From Lysobacteraceae bacterium (GTDB lineage Bacteria; Pseudomonadota; Gammaproteobacteria; Xanthomonadales; Xanthomonadaceae): a stretch of DNA of 64,000 bases. The DNA lies in the NCBI GenBank assembly GCA_030681035.1, contig JAUXUI010000062.1:1-64000 (forward strand), written 5' to 3'. Below are positions 38,150-48,823 of the stretch, one piece after another. The notes beneath the pieces are model-generated. The model was not told the DNA's origin. It ran no database searches and worked only from the letters and a program-made list of their open reading frames with translations. A program made the translations under genes and the position numbers. The number at the start of each line of letters is the position of its first letter. Position 1 is the first letter of the stretch.

Positions 38150-39244
38150 GTCGCACTCCGGGTATTCAGCAAAACAAGATCGTCACGATGCACCAGTTCG
38201 GGAGTGTAGGCATAGCCCAAGCGCACACCGATTTCGTCGCTGCGTGTGCCGATCAGGCGATTGCATTCGCTGGCGTTGTACTGGCACAGGCCGCGCGCCA
38301 CCGCCACCTCGACACCGCGTTTGATATACGTTACTTGCACCGCATCGCCACGCGCGAACTCACCGTGTACCGCCACCAGGCCACGCGGCAGCAACGAGGC
38401 ACCACGTTCGGCGATGGCTTTGGCAGCACCGCTATCAACCAGCAGGCGGCCGGCAGCCGGTGGCAGGTTTTTCAGCCAGGTTTTGCGTGCGGCAACGCGG
38501 CTGCGCGGGTGATCGAAACGGGTACCGATCAGGCGGTTGGTTTGCAGGGCTTCGAGCGCAACATGTGAAGTACCGTTGATCACCACGGTGGTAATGCCAG
38601 CCTCGCCGGCCCGTGCCGCGGCATCGAGTTTGGTGGCCATGCCGCCGGTGCCAACGTTGCTGCCGGCACCGCCGGCGGCAGCGCGCAGGGCTGGGGTGAT
38701 CCGGCGCACGCGCAGGATCGGTTGCGCCTGTGCATCACGGCGCGGGTCGCGATCAAACAGGCCATCGACATCGGACAGCAGCACCAGCAGATCGGCCTGC
38801 ATCAGAATGGCGACGTGCGCGGCCAGGTTGTCGTTGTCGCCGAGTTTGAGTTCATCGACGGCGACGGTATCGTTTTCGTTGATCACCGGCACCGCACCCA
38901 GCGCCAGCAGGCCACGCAGGGTGGCGCGCGCATTGAGATAACGGCGGCGGTTGCGCAGGTCGTCGTGAGTAAGCAACACCTGCGCCACCGGTTGATCGAA
39001 GAAGCGCTGCCACAGCGCGACCACGCCGACCTGACCCCAAGACCGCACGCCCGGCAGCGACGGCACCCGAAGACACCAGCAACACTTCGTGCCCGGAAGC
39101 GATCAGGCGTGACACCGCAAGGCCGATGGCGCTGGCATAACGCGTGCTCAAGCCACCATCACCGGCAACCAGGCTGCTGCCCACCTTGATAACGGCACGC
39201 CGCCACGGTGGCAGGCGTTGCACTTTGAAACGCGCGGTTTTCAT
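38146..39244 (-). pseudogene. proB: Glutamate 5-kinase gene with internal deletion and frameshift
   Basis: The first frame, from the ATG at 39244, gives a normal ProB N terminus (AVIKVGSSLVAGDGGLS, VLLVSSGAVAAGRAV) but then runs off into nonsense. The C-terminal part is in another frame and resumes at GQVGVVALWQRFFDQPVAQV, with LLTHDDLRNRRRYLNAR, NENDTVAVDELKLGDNDN and a PUA domain down to the overlap with proA. The switch lies at 39036-39046. Compared with the family, about 15-20 residues (the region ending in ARQALAALGQ) are absent, so a simple sequencing slip does not explain all of it. All other motifs are preserved, suggesting a recent event or an assembly fault. Confidence 0.8.
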
Positions 39245-39252
39245 TGTGGCGT

Positions 39253-40068
39253 TCAACGCCCCTTGAACGCGGGCGTGCGTTTTTCGATGAAGGCGCGCAT
39301 CGCTTCGGCAAAATCTTCGGACTGCATCAGCATGCCGTTGAGGGTGGCGGCTTCGCGGTTGCCGTCTGCCACATCGGCGGCAATGCGGGCATTCATCACC
39401 TGCTTGATGCCGGCCACCACCAGCGGCGGATTGGCGGCAATGCGCGCGGCCAGCACACGGGCGGCATTGAGCAGTGCAGTGGAATCGGCAAGCATCGAGG
39501 TGACCAGACCAATGCGCGCAGCGGTAGCGGCGTCGATTTCATCGCCGGTGAGCGCCAGTTGCCGCGTCCAGGCTTCACCAATCAGATGCGGCAGCCGGGT
39601 AAGGCCGCCGAGATCGGCGACAATGCCAACATTCACCTCGCGCAATGCGAAGTGGGCGCTGGCACTGGCGATGCGGATGTCGCACGCCGCCGCCAGTTCG
39701 ATACCGGCACCGATGCACCAGCCATCGATGGCGGCGATCACCGGCAAGCGGCTGGCGGCGAGCGCGGCGAAGCCACTGTGCATCTGCCGTGCCAGCGTAA
39801 TGATGGCGGCACGGCCAGCGGCGCCATTGCCCAGGATCGGCTGCAATTGTGCGGCCATCGCCGGCAGATCGAGCCCGTAACTGAAATGCTCGCCACTGCC
39901 GCGCACGATGATCGTGCGCACCGCGCCGTCGGCTTCAATCTGCGCTACCGCCTGCGGCAACTCGCGCCAGAAATCCGGGCCCATGGCATTGCCACGGCCC
40001 GGGCCGAGCAAGACCAACTCGGCCACCGCACCCTGGCCCTCGATCCGCAGCGATTGCAACGTATCCAT
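39253..40068 (-). CDS. Crotonase family protein, dienoyl-CoA-isomerase-like
   Basis: A 271-residue enoyl-CoA hydratase/isomerase. The oxyanion segments are SYGLDLPAM and DGWCIGAGIELAAACD. The stretch REVNVGIVADLGGLTRLPHL closely follows the ECH1 pattern (EVDVGLAADVGTLQRLP), keeping the Glu and Asp that act in delta(3,5)-delta(2,4)-dienoyl-CoA isomerase; ordinary hydratases lack this Asp. It may help oxidise unsaturated fatty acids. The stop at 39253 is eight bases before proB, so the two could be cotranscribed. Name to be taken as family level. Confidence 0.82.
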   Translation of the reverse strand: MDTLQSLRIEGQGAVAELVLLGPGRGNAMGPDFWRELPQAVAQIEADGAVRTIIVRGSGEHFSYGLDLPAMAAQLQPILGNGAAGRAAIITLARQMHSGFAALAASRLPVIAAIDGWCIGAGIELAAACDIRIASASAHFALREVNVGIVADLGGLTRLPHLIGEAWTRQLALTGDEIDAATAARIGLVTSMLADSTALLNAARVLAARIAANPPLVVAGIKQVMNARIAADVADGNREAATLNGMLMQSEDFAEAMRAFIEKRTPAFKGR

Positions 40069-40076
40069 CGCGAGAA

Positions 40077-40832
40077 TCAGTTACGCGACTGCAGCTTGGA
40101 CAACAGGCGCAGAATTTCGAGGTACAGCCACACCAGGGTAACGACCAGGCCGAACGCGCCGAACCATTCCATGTATTTGGGCGCGCCGGCCTCGGCGCCT
40201 TTTTCTATGAAATCGAAATCCAGCACCAGGTTCAGCGCAGCCACCACCACAACCACCGCGCTGAAGCCAATGCCCAGCAGGCCGTTGTCGTGGATGAAGC
40301 CGATCGAATGGCCGAAGAAACCCATCACGATATTGGCCAGATACAGCAGTGCGATGCCGCCGGTTGCGGCAACCACGCCGAGCTTGAAGTTTTCGGTGGC
40401 GCGGATCAGGCCGCTGCGATAAGCCATCAGCAACGCGGCCAGGGTGCCGAAGGTGAGGCCTACTGCCTGCATCACGATGCCGGGGTATTTAGCTTCGAAG
40501 ATTGCCGAGATGCCGCCAATGAAGAAGCCTTCAAGCAGGGCGTACAGCGGTGCAGTGATGGGTGCCCAGGTTTTCTTGAAGATGGTGACCATGGCAACGA
40601 TGAAACCGCCGATGGCACCCACCAGCACCATCGGCATGATTGCAGCCGTTGATTCGGGGCCGCTATACAGGCTCCAGGTGTAGCCGGCGGTGAGCAACAC
40701 CAGAAACAACAGGAACGCGGTCTTGTTGACGGTGCCATTGATGGTCATCGCGCTGTCGCCGGCACCGACGACGCGGCCGCTGCTGGCATCAAGGAAAGTA
40801 TTGGCGTTGAGTGCCGGATTGCCACTGCGCAT
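40077..40832 (-). CDS. Bax inhibitor-1/YccA-like membrane protein
   Basis: A 251-residue protein with about seven hydrophobic helices after a polar N terminus starting MRSGNPALNANTF. The N-terminal pattern and FFIGGISAIFEAKYPGIVMQAV, with LDFDFIEKGAEAGAPKYMEW near the end, fit the prokaryotic Bax-inhibitor-like family (PF12811). The function is not established; relatives are proposed to leak protons or Ca2+. I use the ATG at 40832, since the longer reading adds a Cys-rich non-membrane tract. Confidence 0.85.
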   Translation of the reverse strand: MRSGNPALNANTFLDASSGRVVGAGDSAMTINGTVNKTAFLLFLVLLTAGYTWSLYSGPESTAAIMPMVLVGAIGGFIVAMVTIFKKTWAPITAPLYALLEGFFIGGISAIFEAKYPGIVMQAVGLTFGTLAALLMAYRSGLIRATENFKLGVVAATGGIALLYLANIVMGFFGHSIGFIHDNGLLGIGFSAVVVVVAALNLVLDFDFIEKGAEAGAPKYMEWFGAFGLVVTLVWLYLEILRLLSKLQSRN

Positions 40833-41009
40833 GGGAAGTAACCTTGTTGTCGGGATTCGTGCGCCTATCGTATCGGTAGCGGTGGGCAAGCACCAGCACA
40901 GCGAACGCAAGGCGATGTTTGGGCAGGCGAGCAGTTGATCCGTTGCATTGCCGCCGCGCGTAGAGCCTGCCCCTGGCTTGAACGGGTGGCAGGCTACTTG
41001 TGCGGGCGG

Positions 41010-41267
41010 CTACGGCACGGGTGGATGCGCGGCGCACAGAGCGCGTTTTTGTTCGATGTTGAGGCGTTTGATGACGGCCTCGGCGCGAGTGGCGCTGCTG
41101 CGGTTGGGGTGCTCAATCACCGCGACGATGCGCTGCGGCGGATGGGCGCGGGTGTAGCGCGCGCCTTTGCCGGCGGCGTGTTGCGCAAAGCGGCGTTGCA
41201 CATCAACGGTAATGCCGGTGTACAGGCTGCCATCACGGCATTGCAGCAGGTACACGAACCAGGCCAC
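41010..41267 (-). CDS. GIY-YIG domain nuclease-like protein (YhbQ type)
   Basis: An 85-residue single-domain protein. WFVYLLQCRDGSLYTGITVD carries the VYLL and YTG halves of the GIY-YIG motif, followed by RRFAQHAAGKGARYTR with the catalytic Arg and a later Glu (IEHPNRSSATRAEAVIK). It starts with GTG one base after the stop of the YkgJ-like gene, as the last gene of a packed group. Such stand-alone proteins have reported DNA-nicking activity, but the cell role is unclear. Confidence 0.88.
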   Translation of the reverse strand: MAWFVYLLQCRDGSLYTGITVDVQRRFAQHAAGKGARYTRAHPPQRIVAVIEHPNRSSATRAEAVIKRLNIEQKRALCAAHPPVP

Positions 41268-41268
41268 G

Positions 41269-41565
41269 TCAGTCGCCTAGGCCGACGCCGTTGGCCCAGT
41301 CGGCGCGGGCGATCTGGCAATCCTCACCGCCCATCGCAAACTCGCGGCAGATCGTTGGCCGCTGCGGGTAAATCGAGCAGCACATGTTGTGGCGATCAAG
41401 CGCCGCGCACCAACCGTCATCGGCTTTGGCCATGGCCATCATGCCGTGCCGGTCTTCGGCAATGTAACGCGCCGGTGGTGCGTCGCCGGGCATCAGCAAC
41501 ACGGTCATGCGGCAACACACGGCGGCGCATCTATCGCAGCCAATGCTGGCGTCAATCAGGCTCAC
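41269..41565 (-). CDS. YkgJ-like cysteine-cluster protein
   Basis: A 98-residue protein with the Cys arrangement of the CxxCxxxCC family (putative zinc or iron binding): CDRCAAVCC, then DGWCAALDRHNMCCSIYPQRPTICREFAMGGEDC. I prefer the GTG at 41565, which shares GTGA with the cyclophilin stop; another GTG at 41598 is possible. It lies between a cyclophilin and a GIY-YIG gene. Function unknown. Confidence 0.82.
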   Translation of the reverse strand: MSLIDASIGCDRCAAVCCRMTVLLMPGDAPPARYIAEDRHGMMAMAKADDGWCAALDRHNMCCSIYPQRPTICREFAMGGEDCQIARADWANGVGLGD

Positions 41566-42461
41566 GGTTGTTGGCGCACCGGTATCGGCACATTGCACAA
41601 TTCGACATGGCCGACCGGGCTGATGAACCAGTCCTCGCGGCGGTTGCGGCGCGCGTCGATCAGTTGCGCGAAGCTGGCGCTGTCGGTACGCATCACCTGC
41701 AGCTTGCTGCGCTCGGCTGCGGGTACATCACTGGCAAGGCGCAGATGCGGAATGCTGAGGCGTTGCTCGGGTTTTTCGTAGAACCCCAGCGGGCCGCTGC
41801 CGCGCGGCAGGGTGGATAGCCATTGCATGCCGTCGAGCACGCGCCCGACCACGGTGATGTTGCGATCCAGATGACGCGGGGCGTGGCCGATCACCACATA
41901 TAACTCGGCGCCGTTGCTGCTGTCGGCGGCGGCATCGCGGCCGGCACCAACCATGCCGTAGCAATGGGTCAACCAGATGCGGCCGCTGGCTGGGTCGTGC
42001 CCCACTGGAAAGCCCTGGCTCCAGCCCACCTGTGGGGCGTAGATATCACCATCGCTGAGCGCGGTGAAGGGCAGGCCGTCGGCGCTGCGGTCGAACTCGG
42101 CCGGGAGATGGGTTTTCGCCGGTGCCAGCGGCCGTGCCTGGTCGCTGCCGGCGCTGCCATCGCCCCACTGCACCACGTAGTTGTCCTGTGCGCGCAGGAT
42201 GCTCAGGCCATCCCAGTAGCCGTTGTGGGCGAGGGTGCTGATGTTGCGCGCATGCGCCGGGGCGAAATCGGCTGCCAGTTCGATCACCACTCGGCCAGCG
42301 GGGAGGTCGAGATACAGCGTGCGTGCCGGGTCGGGATTGCGCCAGGCATCTGCCGGGGCATTGGCCAGCACCTCGGCAGTGGTGGCTGGTGTTGGCGCGC
42401 TGGCGTGCAATGGCAGGACGGCGGCAAACGCCAAGCTGAGCAAAATGCGATTTCGGATCAT
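41562..42461 (-). CDS. Exported cyclophilin-type peptidyl-prolyl isomerase
   Basis: A 299-residue protein with a signal peptide ending near LPLHASAPT. The fold pattern is cyclophilin: [33 protein letters not shown] at the start, and ALYV-type core [31 protein letters not shown]. It carries an extended loop before the core and extra C-terminal residues, so it may be a divergent type. It probably folds periplasmic proteins. It overlaps maf upstream and the YkgJ-like gene downstream by four bases. Confidence 0.85.
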   Translation of the reverse strand: MIRNRILLSLAFAAVLPLHASAPTPATTAEVLANAPADAWRNPDPARTLYLDLPAGRVVIELAADFAPAHARNISTLAHNGYWDGLSILRAQDNYVVQWGDGSAGSDQARPLAPAKTHLPAEFDRSADGLPFTALSDGDIYAPQVGWSQGFPVGHDPASGRIWLTHCYGMVGAGRDAAADSSNGAELYVVIGHAPRHLDRNITVVGRVLDGMQWLSTLPRGSGPLGFYEKPEQRLSIPHLRLASDVPAAERSKLQVMRTDSASFAQLIDARRNRREDWFISPVGHVELCNVPIPVRQQP

Positions 42462-43036
42462 GGCAATTCAAACCCCGCGCGTCGTAGCAACTGGCAAAGT
42501 GCAATCAGCGGCAACCCGATCAGGGCGGTCGGGTCGTCGCTGCGGATGTGTTCGAACAGGCTGATGCCGAGGCCTTCGGCCTTGAAGCTGCCGGCGCAAT
42601 CCAGTGCTTGTTCGGCGGCGATGTAGCGGCTGATTTCGGCGTCGCTCAATGTGCGTAATTGTGCATGGGTGATGTCGAGCGCCTGCCAGCAGGCGGTGCT
42701 GGCGGCATGGCTGAGACACAGCGCGGTATGAAAGCGCAGCTCACGGCCGGATGCGGCACGCAGTTGCGTGTGCGCTCGTTCGCTGCTGCCGGGTTTGTCG
42801 AGCACGCTGTCAGCGCATTGCGCCACCTGATCGGAGCCAATCACCCAGGCATCAGGCTGGCGTTGCGCGATGATCTGCGATTTGGCTTTGGCCAGGCGCT
42901 GCGCACGCTCGCTGGCGGGTTCGCCGGGTAGCGCAGTTTCATCGACATCCGGTTGCACTACGTCAAATGGCAGGCGCAGCCGTGCCAGCAGTTCGCGGCG
43001 ATAGGCGGAGGTGGAGGCGAGGATGAGCCTGGGCAT
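42458..43036 (-). CDS. Maf-family nucleotide pyrophosphatase (YceF-like)
   Basis: A 192-residue protein of the Maf family, which removes pyrophosphate from non-canonical or modified nucleoside triphosphates. Motifs: [63 protein letters not shown]. The GSDQVAQ motif, with Gln in place of Thr of the MafA group, points to the YceF (m7GTP) subgroup. First gene of the four-gene group; nothing certain is seen upstream apart from a MITE-like element. Confidence 0.92.
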   Translation of the reverse strand: MPRLILASTSAYRRELLARLRLPFDVVQPDVDETALPGEPASERAQRLAKAKSQIIAQRQPDAWVIGSDQVAQCADSVLDKPGSSERAHTQLRAASGRELRFHTALCLSHAASTACWQALDITHAQLRTLSDAEISRYIAAEQALDCAGSFKAEGLGISLFEHIRSDDPTALIGLPLIALCQLLRRAGFELP

Positions 43037-43241
43037 GGATGGGGTTTGTCGATGGTTGCATGGTGGTTGGCCGCTACGTTAGCCCACATGGGGATTGTGT
43101 GAAAGCGCGGTGATGAATTGTAATCATCGCGCGTTGTGAATCGCAGCCGTATGCCTTTGGCCAATGCTTGGCATTGGTGCGCAGGGCAGAACAGCGATCT
43201 GCCTGCCAATTTGCATGCAAGGTGATGGCGTCAATCAGTAA

Positions 43242-43480
43242 CCTGATTAGTGTCGAACCTCAGCTGACTTTGCCCCTCTCCCCACGGGAGAGGGGTTGCA
43301 GAGGGTTCAACGTAAGCGTGACGATAATTTCCTTGCGCCGCACCCTCATCCGGCCCTTCGGGCCACCTTCTGATGGAGCTACCAGCCAATCGACTAGGCG
43401 GCAAAGCCGCCAAGTCGCTGGTTGTCCCGGTGGGAGAAGGATTCACAGCGCGTCACAGCTGAGGTTCGACACTAATCAGG
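43242..43480. mobile_element. MITE-like element with 25-bp TIRs and 8-bp TSD
   Basis: The terminal inverted repeats at 43242-43266 (starting CCTGATTAGTGTCGAACCTC) and 43456-43480 are perfect over 25 bp. Both are flanked by the same 8 bases, ATCAGTAA (43234-43241 and 43481-43488), a direct target duplication. The element is 239 bp and has no transposase. Inside are a perfect 10-bp hairpin, CCCCTCTCCC/GGGAGAGGGG (43273-43295), and a GC-rich block. The 8-bp duplication fits several DDE families, but I cannot assign one. It lies in the 596-base gap between maf and cbpA, which holds no other gene. Confidence 0.85.
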
Positions 43481-43632
43481 ATCAGTAAACAATTTGCTCA
43501 GCCCGGAGATGCGCAAGCGCCATCGCCGCACACTCCGCCCGATTCCGGCAGGGTGAGGGCTTGAGCTGGAGCGATGCCGCACCGATATACGGTTACCATG
43601 AACACAATGATTTATTGGTGATCGAGGACGGC

Positions 43633-44517
43633 ATGGAGTTCAAGGATTACTACACAGTGCTTGGTGTTGAGCCGGGTGCGGGCGAGACGGAAATCAAGAC
43701 GGCATACCGGCGACTGGCGCGTAAGTACCATCCGGACGTGAGCAAGGAAGCAGGTGCTGAGGATCGCTTCAAGTCGATCAATGAGGCTTACGAGGTGCTG
43801 CGCGACAGCGAAAAACGTGCGCAGTATGACCAGTTGCGCGCACGCGGTTTTCGGCCCGGAGAAGATTTTCGCCCGCCGCCGGGATATCACGGGCATGGTG
43901 CGCCGGAATATGGATTCGATGCCGGTGAAGGCGCCGGTTTCAGCGATTTCTTCGAGTCGCTGTTTGGCAGCCGCAATCGTGGCGGACATACCGCTTCCGG
44001 GGAAGCTGGCAGCGATTTGCAGGCGCGCTTGGCAATATCGCTGGAGTTGGCTTTTTCTGGTGGTAGCCAGCGTATCGACGTCAACGGCCGTACGCTCGAG
44101 GTGAAAATACCGGCCGGTGTGCGCCCAGGGCAGGTCATTCGGCTAGCTGGCCAGGGTAATCGCGGTCGCGTGCGCAATGGCGATTTGCGCCTGGAGATCG
44201 AATACCGGGCGCATCCCGAGTTCGAGGTTGATGAACGCAATATTGTATATGTACTGAGCGTGGCGCCTTGGGAAGCCGCCTTGGGTGCCACGTTGACGGT
44301 TTCAACCTTGGGTGGCCCAGTTGAGCTCAAGGTGCCGGCGGGCAGTGATGCCGGGCGCAAGCTGCGCTTGCGCGGTCGCGGGTTGCCGGGCACGCCGCCG
44401 GGTGATCAGATCATTGAACTGGAAATCCGCACCCCGGAGGCGCGCAACGAGGTTGAGCGCGCTGCGTACAAGCAGTTTTCCCGTGCGTTTGCGGATTTCG
44501 ATCCGCGCGCTGATTGA
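43633..44517 (+). CDS. cbpA: DnaJ-like curved-DNA-binding protein CbpA
   Basis: A 294-residue J-domain protein. Residues 1-70 are a J domain (KDYYTVLGVEPGAGETEIK with HPD at 33-35) that stimulates DnaK. A Gly/Phe-rich linker with DFFESLFGS follows, then two C-terminal substrate domains (VKIPAGVRPGQVIRLAGQGN, VSVAPWEAALGATL-like LSVAPWEAALGATLTVSTLG, VPAGSDAGRKLRLRGRGLPG). No zinc-finger Cys repeats are present, which separates CbpA from DnaJ. The ATG at 43633 follows GAGGA; the longer reading upstream has no J-domain match. Confidence 0.9.
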   Translation: MEFKDYYTVLGVEPGAGETEIKTAYRRLARKYHPDVSKEAGAEDRFKSINEAYEVLRDSEKRAQYDQLRARGFRPGEDFRPPPGYHGHGAPEYGFDAGEGAGFSDFFESLFGSRNRGGHTASGEAGSDLQARLAISLELAFSGGSQRIDVNGRTLEVKIPAGVRPGQVIRLAGQGNRGRVRNGDLRLEIEYRAHPEFEVDERNIVYVLSVAPWEAALGATLTVSTLGGPVELKVPAGSDAGRKLRLRGRGLPGTPPGDQIIELEIRTPEARNEVERAAYKQFSRAFADFDPRAD

Positions 44518-44529
44518 GGTTCCCCGTGC

Positions 44530-44895
44530 TCAGCCCGGCAGCAATTCCGCAATCACCTTGACCAGCGCTGCCTCGTTGAAGGGCTTGGTCAGGTAGGCCT
44601 TGGCGCCTTGCCGCAGGCCCCACACCTTGTCGGTTTCCTGGTCCTTGGTGGTGACCAGCACGATCGGAATATGCGCCGTGGTGGGGTCTTTGGCGATCAG
44701 CCGGGTGGCCTGAAATCCGTTGAGATTGGGCATCACCACATCCATCAGGATCAGGTCAGGCAATTCTTTCTTGGCCACTTCAACACCGGCGGCACCATCT
44801 TCTGCGGCCAGTGCTTCGTGACCGAGTTTTTCGATAATTCGCTTCATGCCCATTGCCTGCGACGGGGAATCATCAACGACCAAAATACGTGCCAT
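44530..44895 (-). CDS. Single-domain response regulator, PilH-like
   Basis: A 121-residue receiver domain: ILVVDDSPSQAM, phospho-acceptor Asp52 (LILMDVVMPNLNG), IVLVTTKDQETDKVWGLRQGA and Lys104 (YLTKP). The TTKDQETDKVWG run is characteristic of PilH, the twitching-motility response regulator. Here it stands alone, without pilG, chpA or other pil genes, between cbpA and an oxidoreductase, facing cbpA. It may be a copy of, or the only, PilH. No DNA-binding domain is attached. Confidence 0.85.
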   Translation of the reverse strand: MARILVVDDSPSQAMGMKRIIEKLGHEALAAEDGAAGVEVAKKELPDLILMDVVMPNLNGFQATRLIAKDPTTAHIPIVLVTTKDQETDKVWGLRQGAKAYLTKPFNEAALVKVIAELLPG

Positions 44896-44961
44896 GCGGC
44901 AGCTCTCCCAAGTTCTGGTACTGATTGTAGCGGCGCACACGCCGAAGTCCAGCCAAACGTA

Positions 44962-45957
44962 TCAGTGGCGAACCAGTGTGCGCCCGAACGAACCACCCGA
45001 GAGCATGGTGTTGAACACGCTCGGGAGCTCTTCCAGGCCGACTTCACGGGTGCAGATGGTTTCCAGGTGTGCCGGCTTCCAGTCGCTGGCGAGGTGCGCC
45101 CAGACCGCATCACGGTGCGGGCGGCCGGTGCCGGCTGAAGCGATGCCAAGCAAGGACACGCCGCGGATGATGAACGGCATCACCGTGGTGGCCAACGCGG
45201 CACCTCCAGCCAGGCCACAACTGGCGATATTGCCGTAAGGCGAGATTACACGGGTCAGGCCGGCGAGCATTTCATCGCCGACGTTGTCGATTGCGCCGGC
45301 CCATAACGGGCTTTCCAGCGGCCGTTGCCCCCAATGCAGGTCGTGGCGTGAAACCACCTGTTTGGCGCCCAGGCCGGTGAGGAAGTCGAGCTGTTCAAAC
45401 TTGCCGGTGATCGCGTGTGCGTCGTAGCCGGCGCGGGTGAGGATGTCGATGGCGAGCATGCCGACGCCGCCGCTGGCGCCGGTGACCACCACCGGGCCCA
45501 TTTCCGGGGTTTGGCCGTTTTCCTGCATGCGCAGCAAGGCCAGCGCGGCAGTGAAGCCTGCGGTGCCGAGGATCATCGATTCACGCAAACCGAGGCCATT
45601 GGGTAGGGCAATGACCCAGTTGGCATCGAGGCGAACATAATCGGAATAGCCGCCGTCGCGGGTTTCCGACAAGCCGCAGCCGGTACACAACACCGGATCG
45701 CCTTCACGAAAGCGCGGGTCGGTTGACGCCACCACATGGCCGGCAACGTCGATACCGCCAACCAGCGGGTACTGGCGCAGGATCGGTGCCTTGCCGCTGC
45801 CAGCGAGTGCATCCTTGTAATTCACGCTGGAATATTCAGCGCGCACCACCACTTCGCCGGCGGCGAGATCATCCAGGCTGATTTGCTCCACCAGCGAGCG
45901 ATGGCCATGGCTGTCGTTGTGGATGCGAAAGGCGCGAAAGGTGTTGGGGATGGTCAT
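44962..45957 (-). CDS. acuI: MDR oxidoreductase, acrylyl-CoA reductase (AcuI/YhdH)-like
   Basis: A 331-residue medium-chain dehydrogenase/reductase. The N-terminal domain has LAAGEVVVRAEYSSVNYKDALAGSGKAPI and YPLVGGIDVAGHVV, both typical of the YhdH/YhfP/AcuI group; NADPH-binding motif VVVTGASGGVGMLAIDIL; catalytic-core GAIDNVGDEMLAGLTRV and SCGLAGGAALATTVMPFIIRGVSLLGI near the end. It lacks zinc ligands. The likely reaction is NADPH-dependent reduction of acrylyl-CoA, though quinones have also been proposed for relatives. Confidence 0.87.
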   Translation of the reverse strand: MTIPNTFRAFRIHNDSHGHRSLVEQISLDDLAAGEVVVRAEYSSVNYKDALAGSGKAPILRQYPLVGGIDVAGHVVASTDPRFREGDPVLCTGCGLSETRDGGYSDYVRLDANWVIALPNGLGLRESMILGTAGFTAALALLRMQENGQTPEMGPVVVTGASGGVGMLAIDILTRAGYDAHAITGKFEQLDFLTGLGAKQVVSRHDLHWGQRPLESPLWAGAIDNVGDEMLAGLTRVISPYGNIASCGLAGGAALATTVMPFIIRGVSLLGIASAGTGRPHRDAVWAHLASDWKPAHLETICTREVGLEELPSVFNTMLSGGSFGRTLVRH

Positions 45958-46003
45958 GGGGCTCTCCTATGGCTGGTTGATTGGCATCAACGATCACGCT
46001 GGC

Positions 46004-46076
46004 AGATCGCCCACAGGGTGGGCTCCTACAGGTGAGCGCAACCGCTTTTTGTAGGAGCCCACCCTGTGGGCGATCT
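46004..46076. repeat. REP-like inverted repeat pair
   Basis: The left arm at 46004-46030 (core CGCCCACAGGGTGGGCTCCT) and the right arm at 46050-46076 (AGGAGCCCACCCTGTGGGCG core) form a perfect 27-bp inverted repeat around a 19-base spacer. It sits between acuI and lpdA, which point the same way, and can form a long hairpin. Confidence 0.9.
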
Positions 46077-46093
46077 TTGCGAACCCATTGGCA

Positions 46094-47530
<1,437 letters not shown>

Positions 47531-47540
47531 CTATGTGCGT

Positions 47541-47583
47541 GTAACCCCTCGCCCTCCGGGAGAGGGCAGGGGGTGAGGGGTAG
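47541..47583. repeat. GC-rich dyad between sucB and lpdA
   Basis: A dyad with outer arms ACCCCTC/GAGGGGT and inner arms GCCCT/AGGGC lies in the 91-base space between sucB and lpdA. It resembles common intergenic repeats of the CCCTCTCC...GGAGAGGG kind, also seen inside the element at 43242-43480. It may tune the lpdA level. Confidence 0.6.
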
Positions 47584-47612
47584 AATCCGCGCGGCTCAAC
47601 GACCAGGCGCCG

Positions 47613-48779
47613 TTACAGGCCCAGCAACATCCGGTGCGGGTTTTCCAGCTGATTCTTGATATCGACCAGGAACAGCACCGCATCCTTGCCGTCGATGATG
47701 CGGTGATCGTAACTGATCGCGATGTACATCATCGGCGCCGCCACCACCTGACCATTCTCGACGATGGCGCGTTCCTTGATTGCATGCATGCCCAGGATGG
47801 CGGACTGCGGCGGGTTGACGATCGGCGTGGAGAACAGCGAGCCGAAGGTGCCGCCATTGGTGATGGTGAAGGTGCCGCCCTGCAGGTCGTCCATGGTCAA
47901 GCCGCCGTCGCGGGCTTTTTTCGCGTAGTCGGCGATGGCGCGCTCGATATCGGCAAAGCCCATGCGCTCGGCATTGCGCAGTACCGGCGTCACCAGACCC
48001 TTGTCGGTGGATACCGCCACTGAAATATCGGCGTAGCCGTGATAGATCACGTCTTCGCCATCAACCGAGGCGTTGACCACCGGGTAGCGTTGCAACGCAT
48101 TGGCGGCGGCCTTGACGAAGAAGCTCATGAAACCGAGCTTGATGCCGTTGGCACTGGCAAACGCCTCGCCCTGCGCTTTGCGCATGGCCATCACTGCGCC
48201 CAGATTCACCTCATTGAACGAGGTCAGCATGGCGATCGAGTTCTTGGACAGCATCAGGCGTTCGGCGATGCGCTTGCGGATGCGCGTCATCGGCACCCGC
48301 TCCTCGGGACGCGCGCCGCCGCCCTTGACCACGCGCACCAGGTCTTCCTTGGTGACTTGGCCACGGCGACCGGTTCCTTCGACCGATTTGGCATCGATAC
48401 CGTGCTGCTCGGCAACACGCCGCCCGGCCGGCGAGAGGTCGGCGTTGTCGGCTGGTTTGGCGGCAGCGGCGGGCTTGTCGGCAGCTTTTGGCTCGGGCTT
48501 TGCCTCGGTCTTGTCGGCGGTCTTGGTTTCGGCGGGTGCGGCGCCTTCTTCGATCACCGCGATGATTTCATCGCTGGTCACGGTGTCGCCGCTCTGGCGC
48601 TTGATTTCCTTGAGCACGCCGTCCACCGGCGAGGGCACTTCCAGCACCACCTTGTCGGTTTCCAGATCAACCAGATTTTCATCGCGGCTGACGCGATCGC
48701 CTGCCTTCTTGTGCCAGCTGGCGATGGTGGCGTCGGAAACCGATTCGGGAAGAACAGGTACTTTTACTTCGATGCTCAT
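47613..48779 (-). CDS. sucB: Dihydrolipoyllysine succinyltransferase (E2 of 2-oxoglutarate dehydrogenase)
   Basis: A 388-residue protein. The lipoyl domain (residues 1-80) carries Lys43 in [11 protein letters not shown]. An Ala/Lys/Pro/Glu linker (about 80-115) follows, then the subunit-binding domain [33 protein letters not shown], then the catalytic domain with [34 protein letters not shown], including the catalytic HxxxDG. It moves the succinyl group to CoA. It begins 44 bases after sucA. Confidence 0.96.
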   Translation of the reverse strand: MSIEVKVPVLPESVSDATIASWHKKAGDRVSRDENLVDLETDKVVLEVPSPVDGVLKEIKRQSGDTVTSDEIIAVIEEGAAPAETKTADKTEAKPEPKAADKPAAAAKPADNADLSPAGRRVAEQHGIDAKSVEGTGRRGQVTKEDLVRVVKGGGARPEERVPMTRIRKRIAERLMLSKNSIAMLTSFNEVNLGAVMAMRKAQGEAFASANGIKLGFMSFFVKAAANALQRYPVVNASVDGEDVIYHGYADISVAVSTDKGLVTPVLRNAERMGFADIERAIADYAKKARDGGLTMDDLQGGTFTITNGGTFGSLFSTPIVNPPQSAILGMHAIKERAIVENGQVVAAPMMYIAISYDHRIIDGKDAVLFLVDIKNQLENPHRMLLGL

Positions 48780-48823
48780 GAACGATGTCCTTGCGCGTTG
48801 GGCGTGGCGAGAGGCAAAAAGAG

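Noticed and set aside
43242..43480. Short CDS inside the MITE-like element (about 70-106 codons)
   Set aside because: The frames start or end in the terminal repeats and the target duplication and show no transposase residues.
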